A stretch of 64,000 nt of DNA from Cryptosporangium minutisporangium (GTDB lineage Bacteria; Actinomycetota; Actinomycetes; Mycobacteriales; Cryptosporangiaceae): contig NZ_BAAAYN010000023.1 of the NCBI RefSeq assembly GCF_039536245.1, positions 378,875-442,874 on the forward strand, in the 5' to 3' direction. The notes under the pieces are model-generated. The model did not search any database, was not told where the DNA came from, and worked only from the letters and a program-made list of their open reading frames with translations. The translations under genes and the position numbers were made by a program. Of the stretch, positions 51,478-58,743 are shown piece by piece. Each line of letters opens with the position of its first letter. The first letter of the stretch is position 1.

Positions 51478-52452
51478 ATGACCCGAGTGCTGGTGACCGA
51501 CGTCGCCTGGCCGACCGTCGAGGTCGAACGGTCGGTCCTCGCCGACGCCGGCGCCGAGCTGGTCCTCGCCGCGTCCGGTGACACGGCCGAGTTGGTCGAG
51601 CTCGCTCGGGACGCGGACGCGATCCTGACCTGTTTCGCCAAGGTGCCCGCCGAGGTGCTGGACGCCGCGACCCGCTGCCGGACGGTGGCGCGGTACGGCG
51701 TCGGAGTCGACAACATCGACGTCGACCACGCCACCCGGCTCGGCATGGTCGTCAGCAACGTGCCGGTCTACTGCGTCGACGAGGTGGCCGACTCGGCGCT
51801 GCTGGGCATCCTCGCGCTGGCACGGCGCCTGCTTCCGCTCACCCGTGACGTCGCCGCCGGGCGGTGGGGGCGGGACGTGCCCGGAGCCGGCACCCGGCTC
51901 CGCGGCAAGGTGCTGGGCCTGGTCGGCGTCGGGACGATCGGCAGCGCGCTGGCCGTACGTGCCCAGGCCCTGGGTCTGGAGGTCGTCGCCTTCGACCGGC
52001 GACCGGTCCCCGGCGTGCGCCTGGCGGCGTCGCTGGAGGAGTTGCTCGCCGAGGCCGACGTCGTATCGCTGCACGTGCCGCTCACCGAGAGCACCCGGCA
52101 CCTGATCGGCGCCGCCGAGCTCGCGACGATGAAGCCCACGGCGTGGGTGGTGAACACCGCCCGCGGGCCCCTGGTGGACAACGCGGCTCTTCTCGACGCG
52201 TTGGAACGCGGGGAGATCGCCGGTGCTGCGCTGGACGTCACGGACCCGGAGCCGCTACCTGCCGATCATCCGTTCCGCACGCGCGACGACGTCGTCCTCA
52301 CCCCGCATACCGCGTTCTCCTCGGACGGCTCGCTGGCCGAGCTCGCCCGCAAAGCCGCGACGAACGTCGTCGACGTGCTCGAAGGGCGGGTTCCGGCGAC
52401 CGTCGTCAACACGGCCGTGCTGGACAGCCCGGCGCTGCGGCTGCCGCGATGA
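51478..52452 (+). CDS. D-2-hydroxyacid dehydrogenase (2-oxoacid reductase)
   Basis: This NAD(P)-dependent D-isomer-specific dehydrogenase has 324 residues. The cofactor motif is LGLVGVGTIGSALAVRAQAL. Catalytic residues are in VVNTARGPLVD (Arg), DVTDPEPLP (Glu) and VLTPHTAFSS (His). RYGVGVDNIDV is the usual substrate-side strand. It probably reduces a 2-oxo acid to a D-2-hydroxy acid. Its stop overlaps the kinase start (GATGA), so the hydroxyacid may be the kinase substrate; that link is inference. Confidence 0.92.
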   Translation: MTRVLVTDVAWPTVEVERSVLADAGAELVLAASGDTAELVELARDADAILTCFAKVPAEVLDAATRCRTVARYGVGVDNIDVDHATRLGMVVSNVPVYCVDEVADSALLGILALARRLLPLTRDVAAGRWGRDVPGAGTRLRGKVLGLVGVGTIGSALAVRAQALGLEVVAFDRRPVPGVRLAASLEELLAEADVVSLHVPLTESTRHLIGAAELATMKPTAWVVNTARGPLVDNAALLDALERGEIAGAALDVTDPEPLPADHPFRTRDDVVLTPHTAFSSDGSLAELARKAATNVVDVLEGRVPATVVNTAVLDSPALRLPR

Positions 52453-53390
52453 CCGCACTCGTTGATCACCTGGTGCGGCGCGGGCTGACGTCCTCGTCCG
52501 ACGTCCGTGTGCAGTCATTGACCGGAGGCGTCTCCAACGACGTCGTCGCGGTGACCGCGCCGGGTCTCGACGCGGTGGTCAAGCAGGCCCTCGGTCGGCT
52601 GCGGGTCGCCGAGGAGTGGCTGGCGGACCCCGCGCGCCTGGACACCGAGGGCCGTGCGCTGCGTCTCGCCGGTCGGCTGCTGCCCGGGGCGGTGCCGCAG
52701 GTCTACGACCTGGCCGACGGCTACCTCGTGATCGAACGCGCGCCGGAGAGCTGGCGGACCTGGAAAGAGGACCTGCTGGGCGGTGCCGTCGACGTCGAGG
52801 TGGCCGCCCAGCTGGGGCGTGCCCTCGGGGATTGGCAACGCGGCACGGCAGGCGACGCCCACGTGGCCCGCGAGTTCGGCGACCGGACCGCGTTCGGCCA
52901 GCTTCGCGTCGACCCGTTCCACCGGACGGTGGCTCAGCGCCACCCGGATCTGGCCGACGTCGTGAACCACACGATCGCGGTGATGGAGGCTTCGGCGTCC
53001 TGCCTCGTGCACGGCGACTACACGCCGAAGAACGTCCTGGTCGACCCGGAGGGAGACGGCCTCTGGGTCATCGACTGGGAGGTCGCCCACGTCGGAGATC
53101 CCACGTTCGACCCCGCGTGGACGATCGGACACCTGCTGCTCAAGACCGTGCACCGGCCGGGTCCGCCCTATGCGGCTGCGGGGCGGGCGTTTCTGGAGGC
53201 CTGGGGCACCCAGCACGATGCCGTTCAACTGGTCCGGCAGACGGGCTGCCTGCTGCTCGCCCGCGTCGACGGCAAGAGCCCGGCCGACTACCTCACCGAC
53301 GCGGAGCGCCACTGCACCCGCGCCCTGGCCCGCCGGCTGCTGACCGACCCACCTCCGCACGTGCTCGACGCCTGGGAGCTACTCGCATGA
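52449..53390 (+). CDS. APH/choline kinase-fold small-molecule phosphotransferase
   Basis: This protein kinase-like phosphotransferase has 313 residues. The Brenner motif is LVHGDYTPKNVLVD (Asp190 as catalytic base, Asn195), and the metal-binding Asp209 follows in LWVIDWEVAHVGDP. LTGGVSNDVVAV and the Lys in VVKQALGRL form the nucleotide site. The fold phosphorylates hydroxyls of small molecules (aminoglycosides, choline, methylthioribose). Here it lies between a hydroxyacid dehydrogenase and an enolase paralogue with 4-base overlaps on both sides. A catabolic sugar- or hydroxyacid-type substrate is likelier than an antibiotic. Confidence 0.88.
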   Translation: MTALVDHLVRRGLTSSSDVRVQSLTGGVSNDVVAVTAPGLDAVVKQALGRLRVAEEWLADPARLDTEGRALRLAGRLLPGAVPQVYDLADGYLVIERAPESWRTWKEDLLGGAVDVEVAAQLGRALGDWQRGTAGDAHVAREFGDRTAFGQLRVDPFHRTVAQRHPDLADVVNHTIAVMEASASCLVHGDYTPKNVLVDPEGDGLWVIDWEVAHVGDPTFDPAWTIGHLLLKTVHRPGPPYAAAGRAFLEAWGTQHDAVQLVRQTGCLLLARVDGKSPADYLTDAERHCTRALARRLLTDPPPHVLDAWELLA

Positions 53391-54670
53391 GCGACACCAC
53401 GATCACCGGCCTGTTCGCCTGGGAGGCGCTGGACTCCCGCGGCAAACCCACCGTCGGCTGCGAGGTACGTCTCGACGGCGGCGCGATCGGCCGCGCCACC
53501 GTCCCGTCCGGCGCCTCCACCGGACGCCACGAGGCGCGGGAGCTGCGCGACGGCGAAGCCCGCTACGGCGGCAACGGCGTGCGGAAAGCCGTGGCGAACG
53601 TGACCGGCGAGATCGCCGACGCCGTCCGAGGCCTGGACGTCGCCGACCTAGACGTGAGCCTCCGCACCCTGGACGGCACCGCCGACCTGGGCCGGCTCGG
53701 CGCGAACGCGGTTCTCGCGGTCTCGGTCGGGGCGGCGGTGGCCGGTGCCGCCGCCCGCGGTCTCCCGCTCCATCGGGCCGTCGCCGACGAGGGCGCCGCT
53801 CCTCTGCTGCCACTTCCGATGGTCAACATCATCTCCGGCGGCGCGCACTCCGGCCGCTCGATCGACGTCCAGGACTTCCTCGCCGTGCCACTCGGCGCCC
53901 GCACGTTCGCCGAAGCGATCGAGTGGGCGGCCCGGGTCCGCGCCGGCGCGGCGGAGGAGCTGGAGCACCGTAATTTCCCGGTCGCACTGGTGGCCGACGA
54001 GGGCGGCCTCGGCCCCTTCCTGCACACCAACCGCGCCGCGCTCGACGTCCTCGTCGCGGGCATCGAACGGGCCGGTCTCCGGCCCGGCGACGACGTCGGG
54101 ATCGCGATCGACGTCGCCGCGACGCAGTTCGCCCGCGCGGACGGCCGCTACGTGCTCGCCGCCGAGAACCGCGAACTGACCGCCGACGGCCTGGTCGACG
54201 AGCTGGCCGACTGGTGCGCGTCCTACCCGATCGTCTCACTGGAGGATGCGCTCGCCGAGGACGACTGGGCCGGTTGGCGCACCGCCACCGAGCGCCTGTC
54301 CGGGCGGCAGCTCCTCGGAGACGACTTGTTCGTCACCAACCCCGACCGGCTCGACCGAGGCATCCGCGAGCACGTCGCCAACGCCGTCCTGGTCAAGCCG
54401 AACCAGATCGGCACCCTCGACACGGCCCGCGCGGTCGTCCGTCGGGCCCAGGCCGCCGGCTACACCACCGTCCTCTCCGCCCGCTCCGGCGAGACCGAGG
54501 ACGACTGGCTCGCCGACCTCGCCGTCGGGTGGCGCACCGGCCAGATCAAGGTCGGCTCCACCACCCGTTCCGAGCGCACCGCGAAGTGGAACCGGCTGCT
54601 CCGTCTGGAGGCCGAGCTGGGTTCCCGCGCCGAGTACGCGGGCCGCACTGCTCTGGGAGGTATCCGATGA
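53387..54670 (+). CDS. Divergent enolase paralogue in a catabolic operon
   Basis: This enolase-family protein has 427 residues. Retained features are the mobile loop PSGASTGRHEA, His154 in ISGGAHSGRS, Glu205 in ADEGGLGP, metal ligands Asp242 (IAIDVAAT), Glu286 (SLEDALAEDDW) and Asp312 (GDDLFVTN), Lys337 (LVKPNQIG) and Lys388 (QIKVGS). Two active-site changes stand out: Asp163 (VQDF) replaces the conserved Glu of QEF, and Ala365 (LSARSGE) replaces the His of SHRSGE. The phosphate-binding Arg-Ser remain. It is not in a glycolytic context, overlaps the kinase and FAH genes, and probably acts on another phosphorylated hydroxyacid. Confidence 0.88.
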   Translation: MSDTTITGLFAWEALDSRGKPTVGCEVRLDGGAIGRATVPSGASTGRHEARELRDGEARYGGNGVRKAVANVTGEIADAVRGLDVADLDVSLRTLDGTADLGRLGANAVLAVSVGAAVAGAAARGLPLHRAVADEGAAPLLPLPMVNIISGGAHSGRSIDVQDFLAVPLGARTFAEAIEWAARVRAGAAEELEHRNFPVALVADEGGLGPFLHTNRAALDVLVAGIERAGLRPGDDVGIAIDVAATQFARADGRYVLAAENRELTADGLVDELADWCASYPIVSLEDALAEDDWAGWRTATERLSGRQLLGDDLFVTNPDRLDRGIREHVANAVLVKPNQIGTLDTARAVVRRAQAAGYTTVLSARSGETEDDWLADLAVGWRTGQIKVGSTTRSERTAKWNRLLRLEAELGSRAEYAGRTALGGIR

Positions 54671-55632
54671 CCAGGTCCGTGAACGGCTGGGCGCTCGGCC
54701 GGTTCGACGACGGCGTGAGCGAGTTCGCCGCGCTGGTGGTCGGTGACCGTGCGATCCGGCTGCAGGACGACGGACTGACGAAGGGCCCGGCCACGATTCG
54801 CGCGCTGCTGGACGACTGGGCGTGGACCCATCCTCGGCTGGCGGACCTTGCCGCGTCCGGGGCCGACGGCGTCCCGCTGGCCGACCTCCGGATTCTGGCA
54901 CCGGTCGAGCCGCGGCAGATTCTCCAGGCCGGCGCGAACTACCGGTCCCACGTCGCCCAGATCATCGTGTCGAGCCGCGCCGCCGACGACCCCCGGTCCG
55001 ACGACGAGCTGCGTCGCTTCGCCGAGGAGATGATGGACGAGCGGGCCCGCACCGGCAGCCCGTTCTTCTTCAGCGGCATGCCGGCCGCGATCTGCGGCCC
55101 CGACGACGACGTCCTGCTGCCTTCTGAGGCTGCGCAGGTCGACTGGGAGGCCGAGCTGGCCGTGGTGATCGGCACCGTGGCCCGCCGGGTCTCCCGCGAG
55201 CGGGCGCTCGACTACGTCGCCGGCTACACGGTCTGCAACGACGTCAGCGCCCGTGATCTGCAGTTCCCGGCCGAGCACAAGGCGCTCGGCGGCGACTGGG
55301 TGCGGGCGAAGAACCGACCGACGTTCCTGCCGACCGGACCGTTCCTGGTCCCCGCCGACCAGGTCGGCGACCACCGCGCTCTGGAGATCACGTTCGACCT
55401 CAACGGCGAACGCCTCCAGCGGGATCTGCCGCGCAACATGCTGTTCGACGTCCCCGCGCTCATCGCCGAGGCATCGGCGGCCACCACCCTCTACCCCGGC
55501 GACCTGATCCTCACCGGCAGCCCCGCAGGCAACGGCGGCCACTACAACCGCTGGCTGCAGCCAGGCGACGTCATGGTCACCGCGATCGCCGGCTTGGGCG
55601 CCCAGCGCAACACGTGCGTGCGGGACCAGTGA
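54667..55632 (+). CDS. Fumarylacetoacetate hydrolase family protein (second of two)
   Basis: This FAH-superfamily enzyme has 321 residues. Metal ligands are in QVDWEAELAVVIG and NDVSARDLQ. The N-terminal part RQILQAGANYRSHVAQI matches 2-oxo-acid hydrolases or 2,4-diketo-acid cleaving enzymes. AKNRPTFLPTGPFLVPADQV and LTGSPAGNG complete the fold. Only about 30 percent similar in visible motifs to the first FAH gene of this island, so the two probably act on different intermediates. ATGA overlap with the enolase gene. Confidence 0.9.
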   Translation: MTRSVNGWALGRFDDGVSEFAALVVGDRAIRLQDDGLTKGPATIRALLDDWAWTHPRLADLAASGADGVPLADLRILAPVEPRQILQAGANYRSHVAQIIVSSRAADDPRSDDELRRFAEEMMDERARTGSPFFFSGMPAAICGPDDDVLLPSEAAQVDWEAELAVVIGTVARRVSRERALDYVAGYTVCNDVSARDLQFPAEHKALGGDWVRAKNRPTFLPTGPFLVPADQVGDHRALEITFDLNGERLQRDLPRNMLFDVPALIAEASAATTLYPGDLILTGSPAGNGGHYNRWLQPGDVMVTAIAGLGAQRNTCVRDQ

Positions 55633-56522
55633 CGGGCCGTCCGCTGGTCGTCGACTCCCGGCGGCCAGCGGACGCGGTGACGGTCGAGATACGCCTGACG
55701 GCGGCCGACGGAGGCGCCCTGCCCAGGTGGGCGCCGGGCGCACACATCGACCTGGTGCTGCCCAGCGGGCTCGTCCGTCCGTACTCGCTGTGCGGGGACC
55801 CGCACGACACCACGTCCTGGCGGCTGCTGGTGCGGCGCGCCGGCGACGCCTCGGCCTACGTGCACGACCGGCTGCAAGTCGGGGACGTCGTCCACGCGCG
55901 GGGACCGCGCGACCGCTTTCCCCTGGTCGCCGCCGCGCGATATCTGTTCCTCGCTGGCGGGGCCGGCATCGCTCCGCTCTTGCCGATGGTGCGGTGGGTC
56001 GCAGCGGCGCGCATCTACCCGTGGCAGCTTCTGCACCTCGACCGAGACGCTTCGCTCCTCGCGGACGAGACGCTCGGCACGACCGTCGGCGAGTTCGGCC
56101 TGGTCGCCGACGCCGTGCGCGCTGCTGCGGACGGCACCGCGGTGTACGCCTGCGGCAGCGCCCGTTTCGTCGACGCGGTGGCCGAGCTGGCAGGGAATCG
56201 GCTCGATCTGCACCGCCAACAGTTCGACCGCCCCGAGCCGGTGCCTGGTGGGACGCCGGCCTGCGAGCTGGTCCTCGCCCGGCGCGGTGACACGATCCCC
56301 GTACCGGCCGGCACGTCTCTGCTCGACGCGCTTCTCGACGCGGGCGTCCCGGTGCCCGTCTCGTGCGGAGTCGGCATCTGCGGCGCGTGCATCGTCCCGC
56401 TGCTGGACGGCACCGTCCGGCACCGGGACTCGATCCTGACCGACACCGAACGAGCCTCCGGGCGTTCGGTCGTCACCTGCGTGTCCGCGGCCGACAGCGC
56501 CCGGCTCGTCCTGGACGTGTGA
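55629..56522 (+). CDS. Phthalate dioxygenase reductase-type oxidoreductase (FMN, NAD, 2Fe-2S)
   Basis: This VanB/OphA1-like reductase has 297 residues. The flavin motif is RPYSLCG, the NAD motif YLFLAGGAGIAPLLPM, and the C-terminal plant-type [2Fe-2S] ferredoxin has cysteines in VSCGVGICGACIVPLLDG with the fourth in VVTCVSA. It would pass electrons from NADH to a Rieske oxygenase. I chose the GTG at 55629, which overlaps the FAH stop as GTGA; another GTG at 55614 is possible. No partner oxygenase gene is present in the window. It is last in the operon. Confidence 0.9.
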   Translation: MTGRPLVVDSRRPADAVTVEIRLTAADGGALPRWAPGAHIDLVLPSGLVRPYSLCGDPHDTTSWRLLVRRAGDASAYVHDRLQVGDVVHARGPRDRFPLVAAARYLFLAGGAGIAPLLPMVRWVAAARIYPWQLLHLDRDASLLADETLGTTVGEFGLVADAVRAAADGTAVYACGSARFVDAVAELAGNRLDLHRQQFDRPEPVPGGTPACELVLARRGDTIPVPAGTSLLDALLDAGVPVPVSCGVGICGACIVPLLDGTVRHRDSILTDTERASGRSVVTCVSAADSARLVLDV

Positions 56523-56525
56523 AAA

Positions 56526-56554
56526 CGGCGGGTCCCGAAGTCCGGGGCCCGCCG
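56526..56554 (-). terminator. Bidirectional terminator between convergent operon ends
   Basis: CGGCGGGTCCC (56526-56536) pairs with GGGGCCCGCCG (56544-56554) over 11 bp with one T-G wobble and a 7-base loop. On the minus strand the hairpin is followed by TTTTC, a classical intrinsic terminator for the FAD monooxygenase. It can also stop rightward transcription. Confidence 0.83.
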
Positions 56555-56566
56555 CTTCGCGGAACG

Positions 56567-57784
56567 TCAGTCGGTGATCAGGGCTAGCTGCTTGTTGATC
56601 TCGGCCGGGTTGGTGTCCCCGACGACTTTCTGCAGGAACGGGGTGCGGTCGAAGAGGAAGTCCCGGACCGGCCGCAGCAACCGCGGGGCGTGGTGGAACA
56701 TCTGCCCATTGCGATAGGCCATCTTCACCTGGAACGCCGTGTGCGGCTTCCGCGGCTCCTCGTAGGCCTGCAGCGCACGCTGGACCGCGTCGGCGTCGGT
56801 CAGGTCGACGCCACGCAACCGCCGGCCGATGAAGTAACCGTCCTCGATCGCCATCCCGGCCCCGTACGCGGCGTACGGCGACGTCGCATGCGCCGCGTCG
56901 CCCGCGAGCGTTATTCGGCCCTTCGACCACTGCGGCAGGAAACCGCGGTCCCGCAACACCCACCGCTGCACCTGCTGCGCTTCGGTCCGCTCGATCAGCT
57001 GCGGCAACGGATGCGGAAACGTCCGCCCCAGCTGCTTGGCCCGGGCCAGCAGATCAGGCGGCGGCGGCGCGTCCGGATCACACGCCTCCAGGACCCACCA
57101 CTGATAGCCGTCCCGGCCCTTGTACCGGATCGAGGTCCAGCTGCCCTGCACCTCGCGGCCGTGCCCGATCACACAGAAACCCGTGTCGCCGCCGATGTCC
57201 TCGGCGAACGTGTACCCCGCGATCGCGTGCAGCCGGTGTTCCCGCTTGGGCGAATCGCCCCACAGCGTGCGCCGCACCAGCGAGTCGATCCCGTCCGCCC
57301 CCACCAGCACGTCCGCCTCGTAGCTGGTGCCGTCGGCGAAGTGCAGCATGACGGCCCGGTCGTCCTGCTCGATCCGCTCCACGGTCTGATTCGTGCGCAG
57401 CACACCCGGCGGTAGCGCGGCGAGCATCCGCTCGTACAGCTCCGGCCGGAGCAGCCCGATGAAGCCCCCGCCACGGCCGTACCGCTTCTCGATCTCCGGG
57501 TCGCTCTTGATCGTGGCCCGAACCCGCCCCTTGTCGTTACGGAACTGCGACACGCACGGCGCACCCAGGTCCGTGGTGTCCACCCCGATCAACCCGAGCG
57601 CCTTCAGCGGCGGCGGCCACAGATTCAACACGTTGCCGGCCGGACGGGCCTCTCGGTAGCGCTCGAAAATCACCACCTCGTGACCGGCCTGGTGGACGGA
57701 GAGCGCCGTGGCCATGCCGGCCGGTCCGCCGCCGAGCACGGCGACGCGTCCACGTCTGGGAGGGGTCGACGGAGCAGACATCAT
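56567..57784 (-). CDS. FAD-dependent monooxygenase, salicylate hydroxylase-like
   Basis: This flavin hydroxylase has 405 residues. FAD motif VAVLGGGPAGMATALSVHQAG, DG motif VLVGADGIDSLVRRTL, and ITLAGDAAHATSPYAAYGAG. The mid-region MLHFADGTSYEADV is standard. AGGAGAACA precedes tandem ATG codons at 57784 and 57781. It is transcribed towards the island and closes it; it may act on the same substrate or a related one. Confidence 0.9.
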   Translation of the reverse strand: MMSAPSTPPRRGRVAVLGGGPAGMATALSVHQAGHEVVIFERYREARPAGNVLNLWPPPLKALGLIGVDTTDLGAPCVSQFRNDKGRVRATIKSDPEIEKRYGRGGGFIGLLRPELYERMLAALPPGVLRTNQTVERIEQDDRAVMLHFADGTSYEADVLVGADGIDSLVRRTLWGDSPKREHRLHAIAGYTFAEDIGGDTGFCVIGHGREVQGSWTSIRYKGRDGYQWWVLEACDPDAPPPPDLLARAKQLGRTFPHPLPQLIERTEAQQVQRWVLRDRGFLPQWSKGRITLAGDAAHATSPYAAYGAGMAIEDGYFIGRRLRGVDLTDADAVQRALQAYEEPRKPHTAFQVKMAYRNGQMFHHAPRLLRPVRDFLFDRTPFLQKVVGDTNPAEINKQLALITD

Positions 57785-57882
57785 TGTTCTCCTCGATGCC
57801 GAGCGGCTGTCACCCCGATGTGATTCGGATGACCTGGGGAAGACGCTAGGAATTCACGCCGCCGAGCGGAAATGCGTCCTCG

Positions 57883-57990
57883 CTATCCCTCCGATTCATG
57901 CGGGCTATACGCCGGCTGGTTCGCCTTCTCGTACTCCTCCTGTGGAAGGGGCTCGAGCCACGCGATGAGGTCCCCACCATCGGGGAACGC
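57883..57990 (-). pseudogene. Possible C-terminal remnant of an unidentified gene
   Basis: A minus-strand frame ending at 57883 reads AFPDGGDLIAWLEPLPQEEY and then KANQPAYSPHESEG. It looks like a natural protein C-terminus but has no start or upstream coding sequence, because the frame runs into the stop end of the next gene. I cannot name the family. It may be the tail of a gene otherwise deleted. Confidence 0.35.
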
Positions 57991-57991
57991 C

Positions 57992-58546
57992 TCAGGCTTG
58001 GCCGTCGTGCACGCGGTAGCCGCCTGAGGTGACCTGCATGAGGGGGGCGGGGGCCGTCGCCGGCGTCTTGCTGCCGACTTGGCACGCCGGTGCTTCCGAC
58101 ACCGGCCGCGGGCCCGAGGTGCCGGTTTGGTCGGGTTGTCCGTCGACGACCGTGAACGAGAGCCGCTGCCCTCTCCACGGCTCGAGCTTCGGCGAGGTGT
58201 CGGTGATGGTTCCGGTGACCACGGCGACCCGTCCGCTGGTCAGCAGACATTCGGCCCTGGCCGTCCAGAAATAGCTGGTGCGCTCTCCAGAGACGTAATG
58301 GCGGATGTGCAGGGTTCCGTGGGCCTTCTGCGGACCGGACCCGGTGGCATCGGCGTGCACGTCGAACGAGAACCGGACGTTGTCGGCGGCGATCGGATAC
58401 GACAGGCGGGCGGTGCCGGTCAAACTGCTCATGCTCGAGCGGATCGTCGATGAGGCGGCGGCGGGTGTGTCCGCGACGGCAGGGAGAGTAAAGGCCAGGA
58501 GGGCTGCGGCGGCCAGAGCGGGCCAGTGCGACGGCGAGCGGGACAT
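57992..58546 (-). CDS. Secreted protein of unknown function
   Basis: This exported protein has 184 residues from the ATG at 58546, with GAGGAGAACC upstream. The signal peptide is at about residues 1-30 (HWPALAAAALLAFTLPAVA, cleavage near ADT-PAAA). The mature part is a beta-rich domain (SYPIAADNVRFSFDVHADAT, HIRHYVSGERTSYFWTARAE) with two cysteines. The longer frame upstream is a shadow of the glycosidase gene. No named family was recognised. Confidence 0.75.
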   Translation of the reverse strand: MSRSPSHWPALAAAALLAFTLPAVADTPAAASSTIRSSMSSLTGTARLSYPIAADNVRFSFDVHADATGSGPQKAHGTLHIRHYVSGERTSYFWTARAECLLTSGRVAVVTGTITDTSPKLEPWRGQRLSFTVVDGQPDQTGTSGPRPVSEAPACQVGSKTPATAPAPLMQVTSGGYRVHDGQA

Positions 58547-58743
58547 CGGTTCTCCTCGAGCGGTGGAAGCGCTGCCTACGAGCCTGGTGGGCGGGCGCGG
58601 CCGTGCCTTCCCCGCGTGGAGGGAGCCGCCTCCCCTCTCCGAGGGAGACCGCGAACTCGGGTGGCTTTCGCCGCATCGGCTCGCCTCTGCCGTGTGTCCC
58701 GATTTGGTCCGCCGCCGCAGCTCTCGTTCCGGTTGTGCAGTGC

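Noticed and set aside
52449-53390. Aminoglycoside resistance kinase
   Set aside because: Fold motifs are shared, but its tight coupling to catabolic genes makes an antibiotic substrate unlikely.
40564-57784. Genomic island with integrase and attachment sites
   Set aside because: No integrase, transposase, tRNA or direct repeats were found at the borders; 'island' is used here only for the functional grouping.
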